Below are positions 9,198 through 17,660 of a stretch of 64,000 nt of DNA, piece by piece. A program made the translations under genes and the position numbers. Within the stretch, counting starts at the first letter, position 1; each line of letters starts with the position of its first letter. Source of the stretch: Turicibacter sanguinis (GTDB lineage Bacteria; Bacillota_I; Bacilli_A; MOL361; Turicibacteraceae); assembly GCF_013046825.1 (NCBI RefSeq), contig NZ_CP053187.1, positions 2,576,001 to 2,640,000 of the forward strand, given 5' to 3'. The notes under the pieces are model-generated. The model ran no database searches. It saw only the letters and a program-made list of their open reading frames with translations, and was not told the DNA's origin.

Positions 9198-9225
9198 AAC
9201 ACACCGTTTAAACGGTGTGTTTTTT
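9198..9225. terminator. Bidirectional intrinsic terminator, perfect 12-bp palindrome arms
   Basis: AACACACCGTTT (9198-9209) and AAACGGTGTGTT (9210-9221) are perfect arms with an A run on the left and a T run on the right. It serves both the + strand gene and the convergent FUSC gene. Confidence 0.85.
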
Positions 9226-10135
9226 ATTGATTTAAATGGTCCGTTAAAGCATCAACTGTCACAGTCAACAATCTCAATTCTTCTAAAATCTTCTCGATAT
9301 GATAGTTAAAGATTGAATCAATAGGTTGCTCTAAGTGAACGTCTCCTTGACAACCATGATGGAAGAAATCAATGATTTGCAAACGATTTTTAATAGTTAA
9401 ATCGGTTTCCTCAACACTTAAACAAGCAATACATTTGGCATGAAAATAAATATCATGACAGGCTTCAATCGTAACTTTTAATTGATTTAAAGAAACGGGA
9501 TTTTTATCAAAGCGTCGATCCGCACAATAATTCTGATAAATCGTATTTAAACGACTTAATTCTGTATGTAAGCAGTTGACGTCTAAATCCTGATGAATGA
9601 GAATGTTTTTTACTAAGTTTTTCGTCATGTCTTCAATGGTTTCAATTTCCTTTGTTAGCGTTCCTAGGTAATTCGGTTGCGCAATCACATAGTTCACAAA
9701 AATCCCAACAATGATTCCAATCGATGTATCCGTCGTGCGTAAAATCGAATAGATTAATGGGTCTTGACCTTGAATTCCAATTAAAATAGAAACACAAACC
9801 GTCGAAGCAATGATAATCGATGAACTAATTTTAAATGAATTACAGCAAACAATCGTCATAATAACGGCTAGACCGATAAATAGTGGACTATGTAATTGAA
9901 GTTGAGCAAATAAAAAGCCAATGATCGCTCCCATAACCGTTCCGAGCAATCGATTTTTTCCTGCGACTAATGAACTTTTCATCGTATTTTGCAGTGCAAA
10001 AATCGTCCCAATGACAGCATAAAACACATTGCTAATTAAAAAAGTTTGTCCTAAGTAGAGTGTCAGGACAACGGCGATTCCTGTTTTTAAGGTCCTCATT
10101 CCAATATATCGTTTAATTAGACCTAACTGTCTCAT
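9224..10135 (-). CDS. FUSC/aromatic acid exporter (ArAE_1) family membrane protein
   Basis: A 303-residue protein. The amino half (to about residue 150) contains about five to six transmembrane helices with the GAIIGF and ISSSIIIAS type segments of FUSC proteins; the carboxy half is a soluble helical domain. Relatives are proposed exporters of aromatic acids or modulators of envelope compounds, mostly untested. The start is preceded by AAAGGGGAAC, and a promoter-like TTGCTT-18-TAAACT lies just upstream. It is monocistronic and convergent with the 193-residue gene. Confidence 0.8.
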   Translation of the reverse strand: MRQLGLIKRYIGMRTLKTGIAVVLTLYLGQTFLISNVFYAVIGTIFALQNTMKSSLVAGKNRLLGTVMGAIIGFLFAQLQLHSPLFIGLAVIMTIVCCNSFKISSSIIIASTVCVSILIGIQGQDPLIYSILRTTDTSIGIIVGIFVNYVIAQPNYLGTLTKEIETIEDMTKNLVKNILIHQDLDVNCLHTELSRLNTIYQNYCADRRFDKNPVSLNQLKVTIEACHDIYFHAKCIACLSVEETDLTIKNRLQIIDFFHHGCQGDVHLEQPIDSIFNYHIEKILEELRLLTVTVDALTDHLNQ

Positions 10136-10168
10136 AAGCTGTTCCCCTTTATTTTTTAAATCATCATT

Positions 10169-10198
10169 AGTTTAGCATGGCAAAAGACTGACAAGCAA
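10169..10198 (-). promoter_or_regulatory. Promoter candidate of the FUSC gene
   Basis: On the - strand TTGCTT (10198-10193), an 18-bp spacer and TAAACT (10174-10169) lie 34 bases before the start codon. Confidence 0.45.
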
Positions 10199-10303
10199 GA
10201 GAAGTTCCATTCAATTTTATTATTTCTTCTCATAGTTTATACAAATTTGACAAAACTACTAAAGATTAAAAAAATACTACCAAAAAGGAGCTGTCAGTGA
10301 GAT

Positions 10304-11179
10304 ATGACTAGACCAGATGCTTCATTTCCAAGCACTGCTAAACCTCAAACTCAAAATAAACAACCCGGAATTGAGTCGCAAATGGATCCGAAACCCATTT
10401 TTGAACATCCTGAATACAATAAATCGGGTGGGCGATTGGATCAAAAAGTAGCCATCATTACAGGAGGCGATTCTGGAATTGGTCGAGCCGTTTCAATTGC
10501 TTATGCAAAAGAAGGCGCAAAAGTCGTCATCGTTTACTATGATGAAGTAGAAGATGCAGAAGAAACAAAACGTATCATTGAGGCCCACCAAGGGGAATGT
10601 TTGCTAATTCAAGGAGATATCGCCGATCCTAAGTTTTGTGAAGCCGTCGTGTCAAAAACGATGTCTACCTTTAATCAAATTAATATTTTAGTGAATAATG
10701 CTGCAGTTCAATATCCTCAAAATGACTTAACTCTGATTAAAGATGAAGACTTACATAAAACATTCGCTGTCAATTTTTTTGGTCCCTTTTACTTAACACG
10801 CGCAGTTTTACCTCATTTAACCGAAGGAGACTGTATCATTAATACCACATCCATTACAGCGTATGAAGGGAATGAAACTTTAATCGATTATTCCTCTACT
10901 AAAGGGGCTTTAACAAGCTTCACGCGTTCGTTAGCGACAAATCTAGCGAAAAAGAAAATTAGAGTTAATGCTGTCGTACCAGGTCCAATTTGGACTCCTT
11001 TAATCCCAGCGTCATTTGATGCACAAAAAGTTTCGCAGCATGGCGCTAATACAGCTCTTGGTCGCATGGGACAACCTGTTGAATTTGGAGCAGCCTATGT
11101 CTTCTTAGCCTCAAATGATGCGTCTTATATGACAGGTGCCACGCTTCATATTAACGGTGGTAGCATTATCAATTGCTAA
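10304..11179 (+). CDS. Short-chain dehydrogenase/reductase, general-stress (YhdF/YhxC) type
   Basis: A 291-residue NAD(P)-dependent oxidoreductase. A 45-residue amino extension of the form PQTQNKQPG...PIFEHPEY, characteristic of the Bacillus general stress SDR subgroup, precedes the Rossmann fold with TGGDSGIGR at 53-61. NNAA and the catalytic Tyr195/Lys199 (YSSTK) follow. Substrates in the subgroup are poorly defined, so glucose dehydrogenase annotation should be avoided. AAAAGGAGCTG precedes the ATG. It has its own terminator. Confidence 0.88.
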   Translation: MTRPDASFPSTAKPQTQNKQPGIESQMDPKPIFEHPEYNKSGGRLDQKVAIITGGDSGIGRAVSIAYAKEGAKVVIVYYDEVEDAEETKRIIEAHQGECLLIQGDIADPKFCEAVVSKTMSTFNQINILVNNAAVQYPQNDLTLIKDEDLHKTFAVNFFGPFYLTRAVLPHLTEGDCIINTTSITAYEGNETLIDYSSTKGALTSFTRSLATNLAKKKIRVNAVVPGPIWTPLIPASFDAQKVSQHGANTALGRMGQPVEFGAAYVFLASNDASYMTGATLHINGGSIINC

Positions 11180-11205
11180 AACGATAGATGATCTATCGTT
11201 TTTTT
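11178..11205 (+). terminator. Intrinsic terminator of the SDR gene
   Basis: AAACGATAGAT pairs with ATCTATCGTTT around one base and is followed by a T run; it overlaps the stop codon end. Confidence 0.87.
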
Positions 11206-11225
11206 ATTTTCACAAGATAAAAAAA

Positions 11226-11239
11226 CGAACAAATGTTCA
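11226..11239. promoter_or_regulatory. LexA/DinR-like box 1 (13 of 14 positions)
   Basis: CGAACAAATGTTCA fits the Bacillus DinR consensus CGAACRNRYGTTYG except the last base. It lies 258 bases before asnB, just after the SDR terminator. Confidence 0.5.
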
Positions 11240-11373
11240 AAAGATAAAAAAGATACTTTTTTTAAAAATGAACATTAAAAGTGTGATTTTTTCCACATTT
11301 TAGATGATAAAACCATTAAAAAGGGCTTAACGATAGAATAGGGGTTAACTTTTCTCACCGCCCCAATAAAATA

Positions 11374-11387
11374 CGAACGAACGTTTG
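11374..11387. promoter_or_regulatory. LexA/DinR-like box 2 (14 of 14 positions)
   Basis: CGAACGAACGTTTG fits every position of CGAACRNRYGTTYG and lies 110 bases before the asnB start. It overlaps a possible -35 element TTGTCA (11385-11390). The rest of the 291-base gap (11206-11496) is AT-rich and holds no gene. Confidence 0.6.
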
Positions 11388-11496
11388 TCAGGAATTGTGA
11401 CGATAAACCAAGAATATTAACTCATGATTATTGTCATTTATTCATTCAATTCTCCGTATGATGTCACATAAATGTTAAAAAGATAAGGTGATTGTC

Positions 11497-13341
11497 ATGT
11501 GTGGGTTAGTTGCATTAATAAAACAAAAGCAAATCACCGTAAATGATTTAGCTTTTTCATATCAGGCTTTACAAAAAATGAAACATCGGGGACCTGATGA
11601 TCAAGATTTGTATTATAAAGACCACCTCATTCTTGGATTTAATCGATTAAGCATCATTGATTTAAAACAGGGGGTCCAACCGTTTCATCGTGATGACTAT
11701 AACTGTCATCTCGTCTTCAATGGCGAAATCTATAATTATCAAGAACTTCGAAATCAATTAGAAAAACTCGGTTTTTCCTTTGACACTCAATGTGAGGCGG
11801 AAGTCATTCTTTGTTTATATCACCTACTTGGAAAAGAATTCATTACACAGTTACGTGGCATGTTTTCACTCGTTTTATACGATGAACGAACAGAAGAGCT
11901 CATTGCTGTTCGGGATCGATTTGGAATTAAACCGTTGTATTATTATGTAGAAGATGATGTTTTATTCTTAACGTCAGAACTAAAACCTTTTAAACAATCT
12001 ACCATACCTGAGGCTAGTCTTGATTTTATTGCTTTACAGCATTACTTTACCTTTCAATATATCCCAGAACCTTTGACGTGTTTGAAAGATGTCAAAGTAT
12101 TAGAACCCGGAACTTATTTAACCTACCAACGAAATAAAGGGATTGAAATCAAAGCTTATAATACCATTCAATTAATTCCCCATCATCAAATCTCATCGTT
12201 ACATAAACATCAATTAGAAACCGTCATCAAAGAATCTGTTCGTGCTCACTTACAAAGCGATGTAGAGGTCGGATGCTTCTTATCAGGAGGGGTGGATTCG
12301 ACTATCATTACAGCTTGTGCTAATCAATATCATCCAAAAATTAAAGCCTTCACGATTGGCTTTCACGAAGCGGGATATAGTGAAATCGAGGCCGCACGTG
12401 AGACCGCCGATTTTTTAAATATTCCTTTATACAGCCGATTCATTACCGCTCAAGAATTTATCGAGGCAACCAAAACAGTCATTGATTATCTCGATAGCCC
12501 GGTTGCCGATCCCTCCGTAACAGCCATTTATTTAGTCGCTCAAGAAGCGCGTAAACAAGTTAAAGTCATTTTGTCAGGTGAGGGGGCAGATGAACTGTTT
12601 GGAGGTTATCGGATTTATCGTGAGCCTAAGTCACTTGAAGTCTTTAATTACTTATCACCTAATACGAAAAGAAGTTTACTCACGTTATCTCATTTGATTC
12701 CAACTGGAGTAAAAGGGAAGAGTTTCATCGAAAGAGGATGTATCCCCCTAAAGGACCGGTATGTTGGAAATGCCTTTGTCTTTAATGAACGTGAAAAACA
12801 ACAGTTGCTAAATTTTTATGATCAAAACTTTACGTTTAAAGACATTACCGCACCACTATTTGAACAAATTCAAGATTTAGATCCTGTCTCTCAAATGCAA
12901 ATGATTGATCTTCATACCTGGCTAAGAGGGGATATCTTGGTCAAATCAGATCGTCTATCGATGGCACATGCCTTAGAAGTACGTGTTCCATTTCTTGATC
13001 AAAAGGTCTTTCAACTAGCAAAGCAACTGACAACAAATGAAAAGATAGGGCAGAATCAAACGAAAGTTTTTTTGCGAGAAGCGTTTAAAGAGATGATTCC
13101 ACCTCATGTGTATGAGGCCAATAAAAAAGGGTATCCCGTTCCATTAAAGACCTGGCTCAAGAATGAACTGTATGATGAAGCCAAGCGCTTAATTTTATCC
13201 CCTCAGTGTGAGCATTTAATCAACCAAAAATCAGCACTTCGGTATCTTGATCAACATGCAACCGGGAAACACAATCACGCTCGTAAAATTTGGGCGTTGA
13301 TGACCTTTGTAATGTGGTACGAAAGTTGGAAAATAGAGTAA
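11497..13341 (+). CDS. asnB: Asparagine synthetase (glutamine-hydrolysing)
   Basis: A 614-residue cytoplasmic enzyme converting aspartate, glutamine and ATP to asparagine. The amino domain is a class II glutaminase with Cys2 as nucleophile (MCGLVALIK), RGPDDQ and FNGEIYNYQELR; the carboxy domain is the adenylating synthetase with SGGVDST near residue 265 and SGEGADELFGGY near 365. A GTG at 11488 is in frame, but AAGGTG lies nine bases before the ATG at 11497 and only that start puts Cys at position 2. L-asparaginase is encoded 2.3 kb downstream. Two LexA-like boxes lie upstream. Confidence 0.95.
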   Translation: MCGLVALIKQKQITVNDLAFSYQALQKMKHRGPDDQDLYYKDHLILGFNRLSIIDLKQGVQPFHRDDYNCHLVFNGEIYNYQELRNQLEKLGFSFDTQCEAEVILCLYHLLGKEFITQLRGMFSLVLYDERTEELIAVRDRFGIKPLYYYVEDDVLFLTSELKPFKQSTIPEASLDFIALQHYFTFQYIPEPLTCLKDVKVLEPGTYLTYQRNKGIEIKAYNTIQLIPHHQISSLHKHQLETVIKESVRAHLQSDVEVGCFLSGGVDSTIITACANQYHPKIKAFTIGFHEAGYSEIEAARETADFLNIPLYSRFITAQEFIEATKTVIDYLDSPVADPSVTAIYLVAQEARKQVKVILSGEGADELFGGYRIYREPKSLEVFNYLSPNTKRSLLTLSHLIPTGVKGKSFIERGCIPLKDRYVGNAFVFNEREKQQLLNFYDQNFTFKDITAPLFEQIQDLDPVSQMQMIDLHTWLRGDILVKSDRLSMAHALEVRVPFLDQKVFQLAKQLTTNEKIGQNQTKVFLREAFKEMIPPHVYEANKKGYPVPLKTWLKNELYDEAKRLILSPQCEHLINQKSALRYLDQHATGKHNHARKIWALMTFVMWYESWKIE

Positions 13342-13424
13342 ACCAAACTCGTCAAGTATAAAAAGGATATTTTCATGTTATAATAACTAAATAATACTCT
13401 TTTTATCTAATACTGGAGGCACTT

Positions 13425-14108
13425 ATGAAACCAAACTACTATTTTATTACTTTTACAGTGGCCATGTTAATCGTCACTTTATTAAACTTTTTAGTTGAAT
13501 TAAATGCTTATACACCTCCAGTTTCTGAATCTGATCAAGCCGTTATGGGACAAGTACAGGATGCGTTTAAAGTTGTCGATTATCCTATGACGTTAATTAC
13601 ACTTGAAGAACAATGTATTAATGAAGAATCCTATCAAGTCCCTTGTCATGCATTACAAGACGTCCAAAAGGGAGACATCTTAATTTCTAAATCAAGTCAT
13701 ACCTTGCTTTTTCGTCACGGTCATGCCGGGGTAGTGGTTGATGCAGAAGCGGGACTTGTCCTTGAATCACTTGGTTATGGTGAAACCTCAACGCTACAAC
13801 CCCTTTCTAAATGGGATTATTATCCGACTGTTAAAGTATTACGTTTAAAAGATGCCACGCCTGAGTTAATGGACCAAATCGTTGAAATTGCCCAAACACA
13901 GTTTTTAAATTTAGACTATAATGTGTTTGTCTCTAAAAAAGATTTAAGTGCCACGCATTGCTCTGATATTGTTTGGAAAATATTTAATGAAGTAGGGATT
14001 GATTTAGATAGTAATGGAGGACGGACAGTAACACCACAAGATATTGCAGCTAGTGAACTGTTATACGAAGTGGAATCATACGGATTTTCATCGGAAAGAG
14101 AATGGTAA
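13425..14108 (+). CDS. Membrane-anchored YiiX/NlpC-P60-like permuted papain hydrolase
   Basis: A 227-residue protein with an uncleaved-looking amino signal anchor (about residues 5-25) and an extracytoplasmic domain. HGHAGVVVD near residue 100 supplies the histidine and THCSDIVW near residue 184 the cysteine of the circularly permuted papain-like fold used by YiiX/YebB and NlpC/P60 relatives. KGDIL before the histidine is also typical. Substrates may be cell wall peptides or lipids; unproven. GGAGGC precedes the ATG. It follows asnB by 83 bases and is ended by a GC-rich terminator. Confidence 0.78.
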   Translation: MKPNYYFITFTVAMLIVTLLNFLVELNAYTPPVSESDQAVMGQVQDAFKVVDYPMTLITLEEQCINEESYQVPCHALQDVQKGDILISKSSHTLLFRHGHAGVVVDAEAGLVLESLGYGETSTLQPLSKWDYYPTVKVLRLKDATPELMDQIVEIAQTQFLNLDYNVFVSKKDLSATHCSDIVWKIFNEVGIDLDSNGGRTVTPQDIAASELLYEVESYGFSSEREW

Positions 14109-14118
14109 GATAACAAAT

Positions 14119-14146
14119 GAACGCGCTAACCTTAGCGCGCTTTTTA
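14119..14146 (+). terminator. Intrinsic terminator
   Basis: CGCGCTAA and TTAGCGCG form a GC-rich stem around CC, followed by CTTTTT. Confidence 0.87.
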
Positions 14147-14245
14147 TTGAAAATCTAAAAATTTATACTATTTTTCCATTTGTATGAATGCTGTATTCCT
14201 GTACAATAATAAGGTAGAAGTATTAAAAAAGAAGGGGCGTTAATC

Positions 14246-15625
14246 TTGCCATTAGCAGAATTTAAGTATATAGAAAAAGCGTTGGCTACACTGGATAAAA
14301 AAAGTGAGCAACTCCAAATTATTTCAACTTTATTACAAATAGAGTTCGAACAAATTGTTAACTTATATGATATTGAATATTTAAACATTACATCACGTGT
14401 TAAAAGCCACGATAGTTTAAAAGAAAAAATCTTACGTCAAGGATACTATAAAAAATATAATGATCCGATTCGTTTAATCTACCATCTATCTGATTTAATA
14501 GGGGTAAGAATTGAATGCCGTTTTGAACAAGATGAACGTGAAATTTATAAAATTCTCAGAAAACATTTCAATATCCGAAATGAAGAAGGGTATTACTACA
14601 ATGACATGAATCCAAATGTTAAATTGAGTTTAGATGGTCGACAACCACAAAAACAAAAAAATGGATTCAAAATTTATCGAATTGATGGCATCATCACCGA
14701 CACAAATACGGATTTACCATTTGAACTTCAAATCAAATCACTCGTTAATACCTTTTGGGGAGAAATTGAACATAAAATCATCTATAAAAACTATAGTTAC
14801 CTACTAGTGGATGACTTATTAAAAGAGATGATGCATTCGATTAAAAATAACTTGGCTTTACTCGATAAACAGTTATTAACTATTTATCGAAATGTTGAAC
14901 AAAATCAAACCGATGAAGATTACCAACGTAAAGGATTTGAAGATATGTTAGCGAAGATGTGCAACGATGTCTTTGCTAAAAAAATAAAAGCATCGATTGG
15001 CATGAATGTTAATATCAAAAAGGCCTGTCAAACCATTATGAAATATACCTTCTCGCCAACGGTTGGATTTGAATTAAATCAAAACACAGCTACCTTAATT
15101 AAAGCCCTCGAACGATTATCCGAAATTTCAAAACAAACCGTTCATTTCAATGTTCCAATCAAGTTTGAACGTGATCCGATATATACAACACAATTCCAAA
15201 AAATTGTAGGTCCTTATTTTATTGATGTCATGAATAAAGAATTTCATTGGAATTTATTCTTCATTATGTTATTTGAAATCGAACCTCAAGATAATGTTGG
15301 GGACTTTGAAAAGTTTATTGGTTTCTTAGAACAGGCTTATCAATCCTCACCGAGTGTCACACGTCTTAAAAAAGTGCTCTACTCACAACTTGAAGAACAT
15401 AGTGATGACATCATGGAACAAATTATGGTAACCTTAGCTAACAGTATTATTGCAACAGATGATATTGAATGTATTTATGAAGATAGTATTAGTGACGTTA
15501 CGAGTGTCATGATTGATGTCTTACGTGATATTACCTCACAAATTACAACGATTGACCAGTGGCGTGACCAGCAAGATGTCTTATTAACTGAATTAAGTGA
15601 CCGATTTAATGAAGCATTAGAATAG
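14246..15625 (+). CDS. RelA/SpoT-domain (small alarmone synthetase-like) protein
   Basis: A 459-residue protein. Residues about 40-210 match a RelA/SpoT nucleotide pyrophosphokinase domain: RVKSHDSLKEKI, DLIGVRIECRF, and FELQIKSL with TFWGEIEHKIIYK. This would make (p)ppGpp or a related alarmone from ATP and GTP/GDP. The usual YRSLH-like G-loop is replaced by KIYRIDG, so activity is not certain. No HD hydrolase or TGS/ACT domain is present; the carboxy 250 residues are helical and unrecognised. The start is TTG at 14246 with GAAGGGG seven bases upstream; no ATG is close. It is longer than usual for a small alarmone synthetase. Confidence 0.75.
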   Translation: MPLAEFKYIEKALATLDKKSEQLQIISTLLQIEFEQIVNLYDIEYLNITSRVKSHDSLKEKILRQGYYKKYNDPIRLIYHLSDLIGVRIECRFEQDEREIYKILRKHFNIRNEEGYYYNDMNPNVKLSLDGRQPQKQKNGFKIYRIDGIITDTNTDLPFELQIKSLVNTFWGEIEHKIIYKNYSYLLVDDLLKEMMHSIKNNLALLDKQLLTIYRNVEQNQTDEDYQRKGFEDMLAKMCNDVFAKKIKASIGMNVNIKKACQTIMKYTFSPTVGFELNQNTATLIKALERLSEISKQTVHFNVPIKFERDPIYTTQFQKIVGPYFIDVMNKEFHWNLFFIMLFEIEPQDNVGDFEKFIGFLEQAYQSSPSVTRLKKVLYSQLEEHSDDIMEQIMVTLANSIIATDDIECIYEDSISDVTSVMIDVLRDITSQITTIDQWRDQQDVLLTELSDRFNEALE

Positions 15626-15660
15626 AAAAAAAGCGCAATTTTTTAAATTGCGCTTTTTTT
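15626..15660. terminator. Bidirectional intrinsic terminator
   Basis: AAAAGCGCAATTT and AAATTGCGCTTTT with A and T runs on both sides serve the RelA-like gene (+) and the convergent asparaginase (-). Confidence 0.87.
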
Positions 15661-15661
15661 C

Positions 15662-16642
15662 TTAGTCAACAAAGTATGATTTTAATTCTTCTGTTGTTTT
15701 TGAAACAGTTAAAGCTAACATCAATTGGATGCGAGCTTTTTGACCATTTAAATTACTCGCTAAGATAGCCCCCATATCGCGAAGCTGGGCACCACCACCA
15801 AGATATCCATAAGATCCAAGCACTCGTCCTTGTAAACAACGTGAAACAATGACCACCGGAATCTTATTTTCTGTTGCGGCCTTTATACCTTCTAACATTA
15901 GCGGTGGAACATTTCCACGTCCCATCGCTTCAATGACAATCCCTTTAACGTTTTGGCTCACTAGGAAGTTAAGAATGGTTGAATCCATTCCAGAAACGGC
16001 TTTAAGCAAGTGAACATCTGATTCAATTTGATTTGTTTCAATGTGGGGAGTAGGGGCAGAGCTTTTATGATAATAAATCACTTCATCTTGATCAACAATT
16101 CCAATAGGACCAAATTCAGGTGATTTAAAGGTATCAAGACTCATCGTATGTGTTTTCGTCACTTCACGAGCTGTGTTGACTTCATTGTTTAAGACAACCA
16201 AAACACCTTTTCCACGAGAGTTTTCGTGAGCAGCCGTACAAATAGCTGCCGCTAGATTACTTGGTCCATCATATCCAAGTTCCGATCCATTACGCATCGC
16301 TCCAACTACAACAACTGGTTTTTCAGATGATAGCGTTAAATCTAATAAATACGCAGTTTCTTCTAAGTTATCCGTTCCGTGTGTCACAACAACTCCACAG
16401 ATATCCTCTTGTTTTAATTTATTTTCTACGACTTGTTTTAATTCCATCATTTTCTCAGGTGTCATATGAGGCCCTGGTAGAGCACCAAATTCAACAATAT
16501 CAAGTTCAGCAATTTGATCAATATTCGTAACCATTGACATGATATCTTGACTAGACATTGAAGGGATAGCCGCTTTTAAACGAGGATCAACTTTCATTGA
16601 AATAGTCCCACCGGTAAATACTACTGCCACTTTTTTCATCAT
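15662..16642 (-). CDS. ansA: L-asparaginase, type I-like
   Basis: A 326-residue cytoplasmic enzyme hydrolysing asparagine to aspartate and ammonia. FTGGTIS at residues 9-15 carries the catalytic threonine and HGTDN near residue 90 the second Thr/Asp pair. There is no signal peptide, so it is the intracellular form. GGAGGG lies six bases before ATGATG. A good promoter is found 36 bases upstream. It faces asnB, whose product it would degrade, across the RelA-like gene. Confidence 0.92.
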   Translation of the reverse strand: MMKKVAVVFTGGTISMKVDPRLKAAIPSMSSQDIMSMVTNIDQIAELDIVEFGALPGPHMTPEKMMELKQVVENKLKQEDICGVVVTHGTDNLEETAYLLDLTLSSEKPVVVVGAMRNGSELGYDGPSNLAAAICTAAHENSRGKGVLVVLNNEVNTAREVTKTHTMSLDTFKSPEFGPIGIVDQDEVIYYHKSSAPTPHIETNQIESDVHLLKAVSGMDSTILNFLVSQNVKGIVIEAMGRGNVPPLMLEGIKAATENKIPVVIVSRCLQGRVLGSYGYLGGGAQLRDMGAILASNLNGQKARIQLMLALTVSKTTEELKSYFVD

Positions 16643-16677
16643 AATAACCCTCCAAATTTCATTTTTCTACCTTTTTT

Positions 16678-16706
16678 ATTTTACTCATTCTCCCATAACG
16701 TTGCAA
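16678..16706 (-). promoter_or_regulatory. Sigma-A type promoter of ansA
   Basis: On the - strand TTGCAA (16706-16701), a 17-bp spacer and TAAAAT (16683-16678). Confidence 0.7.
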
Positions 16707-17030
16707 CCTTTATTCCAAATAATCCTCTACTAACAATAATCTGGATTCAGCGTGCCTAAACATTCTTATCTTGCAAAACTAATCGTGAGGTAACATCCTG
16801 TTTTCTAACAAATTTTAACCTGAACTTTTTATTTAGACGTGTCAATATCATAAGACTCCATCATTTTAATCGTTAAAGTTCATTAAAGCGTAGCAATCTA
16901 TATCATAAGCTATTGTCATTTTAAAAAGACGATACTAAGTCACCTTACGCTTAATAACAGAATTTAGATTGACTGAATCAACTTTCATTCTAGCGAAATA
17001 ATTGAGAAGCGAAGTAAAGAGGAGAGGGAA
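16707..17030. other. Gene-poor 320-base gap between ansA and hutP
   Basis: No convincing gene. On the - strand a 31-codon frame (16851 to 16756, MILTRLNKKFRLK...) has GGAG five bases before its ATG, but there is no promoter or terminator and it may be chance. No repeat was noticed. Confidence 0.4.
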
Positions 17031-17059
17031 TAAAAAAAACTCTCCGCTATGAAGAGTTT
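17031..17059 (-). terminator. Intrinsic terminator of the hutP-family gene
   Basis: On the - strand AAACTCT and AGAGTTT enclose a nine-base loop and are followed by a T run, seven bases after the stop codon. Confidence 0.8.
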
Positions 17060-17065
17060 AGATTA

Positions 17066-17491
17066 CTATATATTATCCGGCACAGAACGATGAGCTAATC
17101 CAATCACAACATCATCTAAATGCAATAATCCAATACTTAAGAAAATACAAACGGTTAAATGTTCACGATGACGTGCAATTGCAATCTTTCCACCAGCATT
17201 TAATCCATTTGCTTTCATCGACACTTGCATGATCGCATCTCTGGCAGCACCTGCTACTGCACCATCTAAAACCATGCATTCTTTAGTAATGCCCGTTTTT
17301 CGAGAAGCAATAATGGCACGTTCAATAATTTTTGGGATTGATTGAATTAAATTTCCACCTACATCAACTGCCGTAGCATTAATTCCATGTTCTTTTAATT
17401 GCTTGACAAGCTGATCTTCTTCATTTCTAGACGAAGTCATCGCCACTTTAACTGCCGCTTTAGTCACATCTAAACTTGTAAATTGATTCAT
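17066..17491 (-). CDS. HutP-family RNA-binding antitermination protein
   Basis: A 141-residue cytoplasmic protein matching HutP, the histidine- and Mg2+-dependent antiterminator of Bacillus hut operons. The conserved carboxy region ARHREHLTV...IGLLHLDDVVIGLAHRS contains H108, H111 and H124, corresponding to the metal/histidine-binding residues. No hut catabolic gene is nearby; the closest neighbours are the ABC importer genes upstream, whose leader has a terminator. AAGGAGG precedes the ATG. It is probably transcribed separately because a long terminator-like hairpin lies at 17602-17654. The control target is inferred, not shown. Confidence 0.85.
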   Translation of the reverse strand: MNQFTSLDVTKAAVKVAMTSSRNEEDQLVKQLKEHGINATAVDVGGNLIQSIPKIIERAIIASRKTGITKECMVLDGAVAGAARDAIMQVSMKANGLNAGGKIAIARHREHLTVCIFLSIGLLHLDDVVIGLAHRSVPDNI

Positions 17492-17601
17492 CTACTTAAC
17501 CTCCTTACCACTCTTAATAAGGTTACACCTTTTTTTTGTAAAATTCAAAGGAAAAATCGTGTTTTTTTATTAGGTTTTAATCCTATTATGCTCAAAAAGA
17601 A

Positions 17602-17654
17602 AAAGGGATAGTCATCTAAGCGCCCTAAAAGGTTTAACTCAAGACTCTCCCTTT
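17602..17654 (-). terminator. Long terminator hairpin after the ABC importer operon
   Basis: On the - strand AAAGGGAGAGTC pairs with GACTATCCCTTT with one mismatch, enclosing an inner CCTTTTAGG hairpin, then a TTTTTCTTTTT tract. Confidence 0.7.
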
Positions 17655-17660
17655 AAAAAA

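Noticed and set aside
14155-14388. A 77-codon - strand frame opposite the start of the RelA-like gene
   Set aside because: It runs across a promoter region and antisense to a clear gene, without a ribosome binding site.
16756-16851. A 31-codon basic small protein upstream of ansA
   Set aside because: GGAG is suitably placed, but there is no promoter, no terminator and no family resemblance; too weak for a CDS call.
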